DNA of 31,062 bases, taken from positions 1-31,062 of the forward strand of contig QPMI01000653.1 in assembly GCA_004431415.1 (NCBI GenBank), given 5' to 3'. The notes under the pieces were generated by a model, which did no database searches, was not told the DNA's origin, and saw only the letters and a list, made by a program, of their open reading frames with translations. Origin of the DNA: Cyanophora paradoxa (Eukaryota; Glaucocystophyceae; Cyanophorales; Cyanophoraceae). A program made the position numbers and the translations under genes. This document shows positions 1 through 9,980 of the stretch, piece by piece; position 1 is the first letter of the stretch; each line of letters starts with the position of its first letter.

Positions 1-1587
1 GTCTCCGCCGTGGGCCCCGCGCTCCTGCCGGTGCGGCCCGCACGCCGGCCCGTCGCCGAGTCGCCCCCCCAAGCCGACCAAGCCGCAGGAGGGCGTGGCG
101 GAGCTCTCCGGCGAGCAGCGCGCGGCCTGCGCCGCCGTCCTCTGCCGGCACATCGACCTGGGTGCGCCCCGCCCGCTCCCGGCCCCGGTCGACCGCCCCC
201 AGCCGACGCCCGCGCGCCGCGCGCAGCCGCGCGCCTGCTGCGCGAGCCGGCGGTGCGCCGCAAGCTCGCGGGACGGCCGCGCGGGAGCCGGCTGGTGGCG
301 GGCCTCGCGGCGCTCGCGCTCGCCGTCCCGGGCGCCCCGTGCCCGGCCTGCGGCGGGGACGGGGGAGACGGGGCGCCGGCGCACGTCTTTGACGAGGCGG
401 CCCCCGCCCAGCGGTGCCCCCGGACCGGCCGGCTCGTGCGCACCGCCGAGCCGATCGAGCCTGCCGCCGTGCGCCGCCTCTTCGGGCCCCCCGACGCCCC
501 GGCCTCGCCGCCGCCGCGCTCCCCAGACGGGCCCGCGGCCGGGCCGCCGGCCCCGCGGCCCGTCCGGCGGGACGCCTTTCGGGACCGGGGGAGGCTGCTC
601 AAGCTCCTCGCCTCGCCTGGGCGCCGGGGAGCAGGCGGCGAGCTTCGGGACCTCCTCCCCCTCCGCGCCCTCGCCGCGCGCCTCTGCGCCGAGCGCGCCT
701 CGACGTCTCCCACTGGTGCGCCCGGCGCCGCCGTCCCCCCTCGTTCGCCCGCCGGCCCCGACCGACCCGACGCCCGCGCGCGGCAGCGATCCTCTGCCGG
801 AGCGATTCCTTGCGGCTGCCGAGTGAGCTCGCGGCCTCGCATCCCTCACGACCGCTGGGCCGCCCGAGACGTCCCCTGCGCCGCAGGGCCGCGAGGCGGA
901 TCGAGGCGGGCGGCGTCGTCGATCCCAGCACGCGTGCGCAGCGGGGCCTGGGGCGCTCCCCCACACCGCCGCCGGCCGCCGCGCCGACCGACCCGCCGGC
1001 GCGCGCAGGGCGCAGACGTACGCCTCGAGCTTCTTCCGGCGGGACGAGGACATCCGGCAGTTTGCGCTGCGGCACCTGCCGGCCGAGGCGCCGGCGGACG
1101 AGGTCTCGAGATGGACCGCGACGCCGTCGTCGCCTCGTCGTCCTCGCGCCCGCCGCCTCGGCTGGCCCGCCCCGGACCCGTGCGCCCGTCCCCGCTCTCG
1201 CCTTGCCCCCTCGAGCCCCGACGCCCCCGCCCCGAGCAGCGGCAGGCAGCCGGGGCGCAGCGGTGGCTCGAGATGTCCGACGCGCACCTCGTCGCCTCCG
1301 GTGCGGCAGGCCGCGCCCACGGCGCGGCCGCGCCGACGAAAGGCGGGGCGGGGCGCGCAGAAGCGGCGACGAGCTGGCGGCTGCGAGGCGCCCGCGACGC
1401 GACGTGCGCGCCCTCTTTCCCGTTTCCTCGCGTGCGCGCGCGCGCGCGCGCGCGCGCTCCGACCCGAGGGCCAACCGGCAGGACGGGGGCGGCGGCGGCA
1501 ACGACGGCGGAGCGGGGCGGAGCAGCGGCGGCGGCGGGCGAGCCGCGTCTCCCACGCGAGCGCATCGAGGACGAGGAGGCCGACTGA
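1..1587 (+). CDS. Partial unrecognised protein, C-terminal part
   Basis: The gene enters from the left edge and no family was recognised. Coding is suggested by short stretches with balanced composition in changing frames: QRAACAAVLCRHID near 118-160, a likely intron from about 161 (GTGCGCC) to the CAG near 220, then a frame with a possible zinc site (CPAC near 343-354 and a further Cys near 411). Near 1023-1110 a third frame reads YASSFFRRDEDIRQFALRHL. The last frame ends in an acidic tail RERIEDEEAD before the TGA at 1585-1587. At least two frame changes are needed besides the intron. A run of alternating GC lies inside at about 1435-1456. Coding is moderately likely; the exon structure is uncertain and the function unknown. 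Confidence 0.45.
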   Translation, partial: VSAVGPALLPVRPARRPVAESPPQADQAAGGRGGALRRAARGLRRRPLPAHRPGCAPPAPGPGRPPPADARAPRAAARLLREPAVRRKLAGRPRGSRLVAGLAALALAVPGAPCPACGGDGGDGAPAHVFDEAAPAQRCPRTGRLVRTAEPIEPAAVRRLFGPPDAPASPPPRSPDGPAAGPPAPRPVRRDAFRDRGRLLKLLASPGRRGAGGELRDLLPLRALAARLCAERASTSPTGAPGAAVPPRSPAGPDRPDARARQRSSAGAIPCGCRVSSRPRIPHDRWAARDVPCAAGPRGGSRRAASSIPARVRSGAWGAPPHRRRPPRRPTRRRAQGADVRLELLPAGRGHPAVCAAAPAGRGAGGRGLEMDRDAVVASSSSRPPPRLARPGPVRPSPLSPCPLEPRRPRPEQRQAAGAQRWLEMSDAHLVASGAAGRAHGAAAPTKGGAGRAEAATSWRLRGARDATCAPSFPFPRVRARARARAPTRGPTGRTGAAAATTAERGGAAAAAGEPRLPRERIEDEEAD

Positions 1588-1818
1588 GCCGCCGACGGGT
1601 CGACGGGCTCGCCCTCTATCGGGGGCCGCCCATGCCAAAGCCGTGCACGTGCTTGGACAGGTAGAAGGTAGCTAGGAAGCTAGGCAGATGTACAGTTGGC
1701 GTTCAGGGCGGGGTTTGAGTTGATCGCGATCGAATCACAACGAGCCGGGCGTGGAACCATAGCGGAAAAGGGGGGAGCTCGAGGAGATGGTGCGGCCGGC
1801 CCTGCTGACAGATAGCCC
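1588..1818. other. Spacer between gene end and repeat array
   Basis: Holds no recognisable gene. It has short reiterations of AGCTAGG near 1668-1686 and leads into the first repeat unit. Confidence 0.4.
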
Positions 1819-2230
1819 GCCTGGTCGATTCCGGCTACGGCGCCTGTACCCCCGACGGGCCACGAGCTCTCTGGTGGGACGAGGCGGGCGGCGGGGGGCG
1901 GGGAGAGCGGGGTACGGACGAACGAGCCCGCCGCTTATCGCCCGCCTGGTCGATTCCGCTACGGCGCCTGACCCTGGCGGACGCGCGAGCTCTCGGTGAG
2001 ACGCGGCGAGCGGCAGAGGGTTCGGGGAAGCGGGGGGTACGGACAAACCGAGCCCCGCCGCTTATGGCCGCCTGGTCGATTCCGGCTACGGCGCCTGTAC
2101 CCCTGGGCGGCCCGCGAGCACGTCGTGAGGCGAGGCGAGCGGCCAGAGGGTGCGGGGGAGCGGGGGTACGGACGGACCAGGCCGCCGCTTATGGCCCGCT
2201 GGTCGATTCCGGCTACGGCGCCTGTACCCT
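1819..2230 (+). repeat. Satellite array, subfamily 1, plus orientation (4 units)
   Basis: Four units with cores at about 1819-1852, 1944-1974, 2070-2103 and 2198-2230, spaced 125-128 bp. The core begins CCTGGTCGATTCCGGC and ends in GCCTGTACCC; the second copy has lost a few bases. The DNA between cores is also conserved: GAGCTCTCGGTGAGACG, a GGCGAGCGG block, then GGTACGGACGGACC and CCGCTTATGGCCCG. The same unit recurs inverted at 5.1-6.8 kb. Open frames run through the array, but they change frame between units and are not taken as genes. Confidence 0.9.
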
Positions 2231-2333
2231 GGCGGGTGCGCGAGCTCTTTGAGAGACGGGGGCGAGCGGTCGGAGGGTGCGGAAGCGCGCGAAGGGGTGG
2301 GTCGAGAGGAAAGGCAAACGACAGCGTTAGCAG

Positions 2334-3430
2334 GGGTACACGCACCGTAGCCGGAATCGACCAGGCCGCCCCTACTGCGAGCCAGCTGCTGCGATCCGTA
2401 CGGGCGCCGAGTGAGCGAGGGCGGGGGGGCGGGGGGGGCGCGTTGGAGGGTACACGCACCGTAGCCGGAATCGACCAGGCCGCCCTACTGCGAGCCAGCT
2501 GCGGCGGGCCGTGCGGGCCGCGAGTGAGCGAGGGCGGGGGCGCTCGAAGGGGGCGAGAGGCCTAAGGGGTACACACACGTAGCCGGAATCGACCAGGCCG
2601 CCCTACTGCGAGCCTGCTGCCGCGGGCCGTACGGGTCGTCGAGCGAGCGAGGGCGGAGGCGCACAAGGGGGGGCGAGGGCTAAGGGTACACACACCGTAG
2701 CCGGAATCGACCAGGCCGCCCCTGCTGCGAGCCAGCTGCGGCGGGCCGTGCGGGCCGCGAGTGAGCGAGGGCGGGGGCGCTCGAAGGGGGCGAGAGGCCT
2801 AAGGGTACACACACCGTAGCCGGAATCGACCAGGCCGCCCTACTGCGAGCCTGCTGCCGCGGGCCGTACGGGTCGTCGAGTGAGCAAGGGCGAGGCGCAC
2901 AAGGGGGGGCGAGGGGCCTAAGGGGTACACACACCGTAGCCGGAATCGACCAGGCCGCCCCTACTGCGAGCCAGCTGCGGCGGGCCGTACGGCCGCCGAG
3001 TGAGCGAGGGCGGGGGCGCTCGAAGGGGGCGAGAGGCCTAGGGGTACACACACCGTAGCCGGAATCGACCAGGCCGCCCTACTGCGAGCCTGCTGCCGCG
3101 GGCCGTACGGGCCGCCGAGTGAGCGAGGGCGGGGCGCTCGAGGGGGGGCGAGGGGGCCTAAGGGTACACACCGTAGGCGGAATCGACCAGGCCGCCCTAC
3201 TGCGAGCCAGCTGCGGCGGGCCGTACGGGCCGCCGAGTGAGCGAGGGCGGGGGGCGCTCGAAGGGGGCGAGAGGCCTAAGGGTACACACACCGTAGGCGG
3301 AATCGACCAGGCGCCTCTACTGCGAGCCAGCTGCCGCGGGCCGTGCGGGCCGCCGAATAAGCGAGGGGCGGGGCGCTCAAAGGGCGAGAGGCCTAAGGGG
3401 TACACACACCGTAGCCGGAATCGACCAGGC
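2334..3430 (-). repeat. Satellite array, subfamily 2, minus orientation (10 units)
   Basis: Ten units at about 118-bp spacing, with cores near 2334, 2450, 2566, 2686, 2804, 2921, 3041, 3160, 3280 and 3398. The core is the subfamily 1 core in reverse complement (GCCGGAATCGACCAGG), but its end reads GGGTACACACACCG rather than GGGTACAGGCGCCG. The rest of the unit differs: CTACTGCGAGCCAGCTGC, CGGGCCGTACGG, then GAGTGAGCGAGGGCG. Unit ends alternate slightly (GAGCCAGCTGCGGCGG versus GAGCCTGCTGCCGCGG), pointing to a two-unit higher-order period in part of the array. The strand switch and the subfamily switch occur together near 2270-2334. Confidence 0.9.
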
Positions 3431-5096
3431 GGGCCCCTACTGCGGGCCAGCTGCCGCGGGCCGTGCGGGCCGCCGAAGGAGCAACGAGGGCGGGGCGCGC
3501 GAGGGGCCGCGGAGCGGGCAGCGGGCGAGGAAAGGGGGCGGGGCTCGCTGCAGCCCGAAGAAGCGGACCGAGCGCGGTGCCGGCCGACTCGGTGATCGTC
3601 TTGCTCGCCGGACCGGTGCGCCCGCACTCCTCCCCGCGTAGCGCTTCGCGAGGGTGTGGCGGAGAAGCGCGCGGGTCCGCACGCTGCGCGCCGGCGCCGC
3701 ACGCGGCGGCCGCGGACCGATCGATATCGACGGCCGGAGGCGCGCAGGCGGAAAAGCGCGGAAAGTGCGCCTTGGGCTCCGGCTGCGTCTGCGCTACCGC
3801 CGAGCGCGGCGCCGTGCGCGCGAGCTCGGGTGCCAGCATGTGCGAATAGGGCACGCATACGTGAGCTTGTGGGCCGGAGAGGCATCGGAGGGCGCTGCGG
3901 ATCGATCGCTAGCCATGGCCATGGGATCTTCGACTCAGTGACTGCGCCGACCCGAGCACGAGCCGGGCGGGCGCCGACGCGATTTTCGAGCTCAACAGGA
4001 GCCAAGGACTGCGCCAGAGGGCACTCGCGCGACGCGGCGTGCTGTTGAAATTCGATGGTGCGATGTCGCACGATCGAAACGTTGCAAACTGGCCCCCCCC
4101 CCCCCGAAAGAGCTGCGCTTTGGGCCAGCGTGCGTGCACGCGCTCGCCGAGCTGCGGCGGCAGCTGCGGCACGCGGTGCGCGTGCTCGAGCCTCCAGGCT
4201 CCAGCCGCACGGCTGCGGCGAGTCTCTGGTACACGCATTTCACCGCCGGGCGGAAAAGCACGCTAGAGCCACAGCGATCCACGCACAGAGAGCAGCGGAC
4301 CCGAGCCGCGCTCGTGCGGGCGCTCGGACGCGCCCGAGCCGCGAGCCTCCTTCTGCTCTCCGAGAGATCTAGAGCCACGCCTCCGGCGGTTCCAGCTACC
4401 GTGCGGTTCATGCGCTCCCGTCGGTCGTAGCCTGCTCGGCGGCCGCGGCCCGCAGGCAACTTTCGATCCGCCGCGGCTGACGTGCGCATGCCTCTGTACA
4501 TGTCCCTCGCCCGGCCGCAGGGCGCCGACGCCGGATTAAGTTTTTGCGCGCCGCGAGCTCTTCCTGCGTTCAGTTCGAATCAAAGCGGCTCATGCCTACG
4601 CGCGCCGCGCGCCCGGCCGGGCCCGCCCGCCGGAGCCGGCCGGCGCTCAACCGGCCAGGCCTCGGCGCCGGGCGCGGCGCCCCGTCGCCCAGAGCGGATC
4701 GCCTGGTGCGCTTCGGGGCCGCCTGCTCGGGGGGCGGGACGCGCGGCAGCGGCCTGGCGAGGCCGGGCGCGGGACGTCGGTCGGCACGGGGAGCCGGCCG
4801 ATGCCCTGCGGCGGCGGCGGCGCAAGCGGCGGCGGGGCGTCCATCGCGAGGTTGAGCGCGGCCCGCCGGGCGCCGCGCCCGTGGCGGGCGAGAGAGGCCC
4901 CGCTTCGAGCGTCCCTCTGGATCCGCTTCCCCGCCAACGCCAAGCCCTCCGCAGCCGGCCCGCCGGGCGAGCCAAGAGCGCCCGGGGCCTCGTGTGGGGG
5001 TGCGCCCGAGCACGGCGGGCCTGGTCCGTCCGTACCCCCGCTCTCCCCGCCCCCGCCGCTCGCCGCGTCTCACCGAGGGCTCGCGGGCCCGCCCAG
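3431..5096. other. Gap between arrays, no convincing gene
   Basis: About 1.7 kb without a gene I can support. It contains a 13-C run near 4091, repeated short GC-rich motifs, and a low-confidence minus-strand frame at about 4570-4990 that is Pro/Ala/Arg-rich and ends in the short reading MSRFDSN. No domain was seen and its composition fits chance reading frames in GC-rich DNA. The last part (about 5005-5096) already has the subfamily 1 unit flank, GGTCCGTCCGTACCCCCG. Confidence 0.5.
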
Positions 5097-6774
5097 GGGT
5101 ACAGGCGCCGTAGCGGAATCGACCAGGTGGGCCATAGGCGCGGGGGCTGGTCCGTCCGTACCCCTCGCTTCCCCCGCACCCTCTGGCCGCTCGCCGCGTC
5201 TCACCGAGAGCTCGCGCGTCCGCCCAGGGGTACAGGCGCCGTAGCCGGAATCGACCAGGTGGGCCATAGGCGGCGGGGGCCTGGTCCGTCCGTACCCCCC
5301 GCTTCCCCCGCACCCTCTGGCCGCTCGCCGCGTCTCACCGAGAGCTCGCGCGTCCGCCCAGGGGTACAGGCGCCGTAGCCGGAATCGACCAGGCGGGCCA
5401 TAATCGGCGGACCCGGTCCGTCCGTGCCCTCTGCTCGCCCGCCCCCGCCGCTCGCCTCGTCCACCGACGTGCTCGCGGGCCACCCAGGGGTACAGGCGCC
5501 GTAGCCGGAATCGACCAGGCGGGCGATAAGCGGCGGCCCGGTCCGTCCGTACCCCGCTCCCCTGCACCCTCTGGCCGCTCGCCTCGTCTCACCGAGGGCT
5601 CGTGGGCCCGTCCAGGGTACAGGCGCCGTAGCCGGAATCGACCAGGCGGGCCATAACGGCGGGCCCGGTCCGTCCGTACCCCCGCTCGCCCCCACCCCCG
5701 CCGCTCGCCTCGTCTCACCGGCGTGCTTGCGGGCCGCCCAGGGGTACAGGCGCCGTAGCCGGAATCGACCAGGCGGGCCATAACCGGCGGGGCCGGTCCG
5801 TCCGTACCCTGCACCCTCTGGCCGCTCGCCTCGTCTCACCGAGAGCTCGCGAGCCCGCCCAGGGGTACAGGCGCCGTAGCCGGAATCGACCAGGCGGGCC
5901 ATAAGCGGCGGGCCTGGTCCGTCCGTACCCCCCGCTCTCCCCGCCCCCGCCGCTCGCCGCGTCTCACCGAGGGCTCGCGGGCCCGCCAGGGGTACAGGCC
6001 GCCGTAGCCGGAATCGACCAGGCGGGCGATAAGCGACGGGCCTGGTCCGTCCGTACCCCCCCGCTTCCCCCGCACCCTCTGCCGCTCGCCGCGTCTCACC
6101 AAGAGCCTCGCACCGCCCAGGGGTACAGGCGCCGTAGCCGGAATCGACCAGGCGGGCGATAAGCGGCGGGCCCGGTCCGTCCGTACCCCCGCTTCCCTGC
6201 ACCCTCTGGCCGCTCGCCTCGTCTCATCGAGAGCCGCGGTCCGCCCAGGGGTACAGGCGCCGTAGCGGAATCGACCAGGCGGGCGTTAAGCGGCGGGCCC
6301 GGTCCGTCCGTACCCCCGCTCCCTGCACCCTCTGGCGCTCGCCTCGTCTCACCGAGGGCTCGTGGGCCCGTCCAGGGGTACAGGCGCCGTAGCCGGAATC
6401 GACCAGGCGGGCCATAACCGGCGGGGCCCGGTCCGTCCGTACCCCGCTCGCCCCCACCCCCGCCGCTCGCCTCGTCTCACCGGCGTGCTTGCGGGCCTGC
6501 CCAGGGGTACAGGCGCCGTAGCCGGAATCGACCAGGCGGGCCATAACTGGCGGGCCCGGCGTCCGTACCCTGCACCTCTGGCGCTCGCCTCGTCTCACCG
6601 AGAGCTCGCGAGCCCGCCAGGGGTACAGGCGCCGTAGCCGGAATCGACCAGGCGGGCCATAAGCGGCGGGCCGGTCCGTCCGTACCCCCGCTTCTCCCCC
6701 GTCCCCGCCGCTCGCCTCGTCTCACCGAGAGCTCGCGGCCCCGCCCAGGGTACAGGCGCCGTAGCCGGAATCGA
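5097..6774 (-). repeat. Satellite array, subfamily 1, minus orientation (14 units)
   Basis: Fourteen units with about 120-134-bp spacing, cores near 5097, 5226, 5360, 5487, 5615, 5741, 5862, 5988, 6120, 6247, 6376, 6503, 6620 and 6747. Each core reads GGGTACAGGCGCCGTAG then CCGGAATCGACCAGG and is followed by CGGGCCATAAGCGGCGG, GGTCCGTCCGTACCCC and CTCGTCTCACCGAGAGCTCG. It is the reverse complement of the 1.8-2.2 kb array. Single-base indels distinguish units. The last core merges into GGGGGGTCAAAACC before the promoter of the next gene. Confidence 0.92.
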
Positions 6775-6979
6775 CCGGGGGGTCAAAACCGGACGACTCT
6801 CGGCGGGCGCCGTTTCGCGGCGCCCACCGCGGGGCCCGCGCGCCGGCGTTGGGGCCCGCGGGCCATCGCCCACCGCCGGCCGCCGCCCCGCCCCGGCACG
6901 CGTCCTTCCCACCGTACCTCTCCCCTCTCCCCCGCCACCCCGTCTGCCGCTTTTGCCCATCCCGGCGGGCCCGATGGGG

Positions 6980-6989
6980 CATATATAGG
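6980..6989 (+). promoter_or_regulatory. TATA-type promoter box CATATATAGG
   Basis: CATATATAGG lies 80 bp before the ATG at 7069 and about 200 bp after the last satellite core. The identical ten bases stand 72 bp before the protease-recombinase gene at 12035, so the box is probably functional and shared by a class of genes. Confidence 0.6.
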
Positions 6990-7068
6990 AGTCGCCGGCC
7001 CCCGATCCTCCCGACGAGACCGCAGGCCCCTTCTGCGGGGTCCTCCTCCTTCCCCCCTGCCTCCGGCG

Positions 7069-9375
7069 ATGGCGTCGCAGCCGGCGTCGGGGGCCAGGTG
7101 ACGAGCCCGCGGGGCGCGGCGGGCGGCGCGTCCGGCTGCCCGCCCCTCGACTCGCGGCCGGCCAAGGTCAGCCTCCCCGCGTTCATCAGCCTGGGGCGGG
7201 ACCCGCTCTCTCCTGCCGCCCGCCTGCGCCGCTGCAAGTCGGAGCGCATCCTCCCCCGATCCTCCTCTCCTGCGCCGCCGCCCGCCTCCTCGCCAAGACC
7301 GGCGCATCGTCCGTCAACGAGGCCCTGGACGCCCACCCGCGCCCCGCCCTCGACGACCTCAAGTTCAACTCGACCGGCTCGTTCGTCTGCCTCAGCTGCG
7401 CCCTCACCCTCCTCTCCGTCAGCGCCGAGGGCGGCGCCTCGCCGCCCCTCTTCACCTGCCCCAGCTGCGGCGACCCCCACCCGGCCGCCTCGGGCCTCGT
7501 CTGCAGCTCCCGCATCGACGCCCTCTTTTCCTTTCTCGCCTACATCGACGACGCCGCCTTTGCCGCCTCGTGGATCTCCGGCGACCTCTGCCTCCGCACG
7601 GCGCTCACGTACGCCCTCGAGCGCTTCCAGGCGGCCGCCGCCCAGGCCCGCGCCCGCCGCCGCGCCGCGGCGGCCCGCCCCGGCCCCCGCGGCCCCCGCC
7701 GGGGCGGGCCGAGCTCGGGCTCCGGCTCTGGCCCCGAGCCGCCGCCCGTCCGACGGATCCGCGCCGCCGCCCAGCCGCCGGCGCCGGCGGCCGCCCCCTG
7801 GCCCGGGGAGCCGGCCGCGGGCGCCAAGGCCCAGGCGGCAAGAAGCGCAAGGAAAGGGCGCCGCCTTGGGCCGGGCCGGCCGCCGAGGAGGAGGGGGAGG
7901 AGAAGGAGGAGGAGGGGCCGGCCACCGGCCCTCGCGATCGCGCGCCAAGCGCGCCGCGACGTCGACCAAGGGCCGGCGCGGGGCGAGTCGGCGGCCGAGC
8001 AGGAAGAGGGGAGGACGGCGCCGAGGAGCGGGCGCTGGAGCGGCGCAAGACGCTGCGCCCGCCCAAGCCGGCGAGCTCCCCCGACCCGAGGCGGCGTCGG
8101 CGTCGGCCTCGGCGCAGGGCGCCGGCCCGGGTCCGGCTCGGGCGCCGGCCCTCGAAGCCGGCGCGGCGGGCGGCGCGGAGCAAGTGGGGCGCCGGGCGCG
8201 ACGCCGCAAGGAGTGGGAGTCGGACAAGCTCATCCGCGTCCTCTACAACGCGTACACGCGCCCAAGGACGAGGACGCGCGCTCCGAGTCGGAGGGGGGCA
8301 GCTCGCCGGGAGCGGCGGCGGCGGCGGCGGCAGCAGCGGCGGCGGCGGCAAGGGCAAGGCAAGGGCAAGCGGCGGCGGCCCCCTCGCCATCGAGGCCGGG
8401 CCCGAGGGCGGCGGGGCGGCGGCGGCGGCTCGGGCAGCGAGGAGGACGGCTCGCGCGCCGGCTCGCCGGACCCGCGGGGCAAGGAGCTCGCGGAGCGCTG
8501 GCGCAAGGCCCTCGCCGAGGCGGAGCGGGCGAGGGCGGCGCGGACGACGCCGACGAGCTCGCCGAGGGCCCGCCGGGGCGGGGGCGAGGGCGAGGGCGGC
8601 TCGACCCAGAGTCGCTGGAGGCCTACGACTTTGGGCTCGAGCGGGATCGACCCGGGGCTCATCGGGCGCCAGATCGACGCCAGCCCCGAGGCCGCGCGGC
8701 CCTCCTGAACCGCATCGAAGAGGCGGGGCGGGAGCGGATCCGCTGCATCATGCTCATCGCCTGCTCCGTCCTCGCCGTCCACCAGGCCTACACGGAGCGC
8801 TACGGCCGCAACCGCCGCCTCTGGGGCGCCTACCGCGCCGAGCACCTCTGCGCAAAGTACGACCACATCCTCCAGGCGGCCGGCTTTCGCCTCGAGGTCA
8901 GCGCCCAAAAGGTGAGTCGCTTCGAATTCCCCTGCGGGAGGAGGGGCGGGGGCGGGCCCCTAGCGCTAGCTGCAAGCACGCGTGCCCGGCCCGGCGTGCT
9001 TTCAACGTCGCTCACCGGAGGCTCGCGCAGTCCGAGATCTACAACGACCTCGCGCGCTGGGAGAGACGCTCACGAGGTTCCCTGGCCTGGCGCGCGTCTG
9101 CGGGAGCGGCATATCGGTCGTCGACTTTGTCAGCTGCCTCCCGCTCCTGAAGGGCTGCACGAAAGAGGGGGCGGACCAGATCCGGAGCGGCTCGCGGAAG
9201 AGGTGCAGCGCGCCAAGGGCTTTGTCTTTGACGGCTCGGTGCTGGAGCTTCGGGAGGCCGGCGAGAGCGACGGGACGGGGACGGGGACGAGCAGAGCGAG
9301 GCGTCGGGCGAGGAAGGGCCGCCGAAGGCGCCGGCGAGGCCGGCGCCAAAGGCGACTGACCGGCAACGAAAATAG
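7069..9375 (+). CDS. Zinc-ribbon protein, unknown function (frame-disrupted, one intron)
   Basis: The proposed start is ATG 7069, 80 bp after a TATA box. The ATG frame stops after ten codons, but one extra G in the G-run at 7088-7092 restores a long reading, so an undercalled homopolymer is likely. Around 7380-7480 the protein has a zinc ribbon (CLSC, then about 25 residues, then CPSCGD), followed by a helical stretch (FLAYIDDAAFAASW). A long basic, Gly/Ala/Arg-rich linker follows with several frame changes between about 7800 and 8700. The C-terminal part (about 8705-9290) looks globular: RCIMLIACSVLAVHQAYTER, a GT-AG intron at 8912-9030 (donor GTGAGT, acceptor GCGCAG), then SEIYNDLARWE and GISVVDFVSCLPLLKGC. 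It probably ends with an acidic then basic tail at TAG 9373-9375. A zinc ribbon plus helical C-terminus recalls viral or TFIIB-like transcription factors, but this is only a suggestion. Confidence 0.6.
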
Positions 9376-9957
9376 CACACGTTATACGCTGTTTAGAGTT
9401 TAGCCTTTTCGTTTCAATCATCTAAATAATCTGGCCCTCTCTCTTTCTGGCTCTTTAGTAAGATCTAGATCTAGAGTGAAGCCTATAGCTAGGCCCTAGT
9501 TGACTATTTGATGCGATGTTCCCCGCGCTCTAGACTTGTAGATTTCTGATCTGTGCAGTACGTAGTGTGCTTTTATGATCCGTGTGACTTTCTGCGCTCA
9601 GTGCTCACGTGTTATCATAGTATCGATATCGATTGCAAGCTTAAGCACCCGATTCTGCCATGCCGTGACGAGGCCTAGGGCGGCTCATGATCACTGACTT
9701 GCAATTGGTAAATAAGTGACCGTGATCATGACCAGAACTCGTGGTGGCGGCATTCTAGCTATTTGTCTCAGAGTCTCTATCGCGATTTTAAGCTTCAGGC
9801 GCTCTCGGTGTCGGCCGCCGTGTCTCCCTTCAAGCGTCGCGCAAGATCCGTGTCTGCAGGGCTGTCCAAATTCAAGGATCAGGACAGTCGCGATTAGCAT
9901 CAATCCGAGCGTGACATTATAATTAAAGAAGCAGCCTGGCAGAGGGAGCTTAAGCCA
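9376..9957. other. Lower-GC intergenic island
   Basis: About 580 bp of much lower GC than the surroundings, with no gene recognised on either strand. It contains palindromes such as AGATCTAGATCT (about 9463) and ATCGATATCGAT (about 9620). It separates the convergent 3' ends of the zinc-ribbon gene and the histone gene, so it probably holds the 3' ends of both transcripts. Confidence 0.5.
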
Positions 9958-9980
9958 TGCTTATAATTATAGTTATAATC
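9958..9980. terminator. AT-rich dyad at the histone gene 3' end
   Basis: An A/T-only imperfect dyad (TTATAATTATAGTTATAA) overlaps the histone H3 stop codon. A related sequence (AATTATAATGTTATAATC) lies at about 22238-22256, downstream of the first F-box gene. Several giant viruses end transcripts at hairpin-forming palindromes; whether this one acts that way is inference. Confidence 0.3.

Noticed and set aside
1435-1456. Alternating GC run as a Z-DNA regulatory element
   Set aside because: It lies within the presumed coding part of the first gene and such runs are common at this GC content.
4570-4990. Minus-strand hypothetical gene
   Set aside because: Pro/Ala/Arg-rich with no domain, promoter or paralogue; kept only as a note in the gap entry.
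5201-6202. Long minus-strand frame of 333 codons across the array
   Set aside because: Its peptide is the satellite read in shifting frames; similar frames occur on both strands, so it is not taken as a gene.
5097-6774. A CRISPR-like array
   Set aside because: The intervals between cores are homologous to each other, the unit is 120-134 bp, and no cas genes are present; this is a tandem satellite.
9691-9922. Small overlapping frames in the low-GC island as the missing last exon of H3
   Set aside because: No KDIQLARR-like peptide could be found in any frame.
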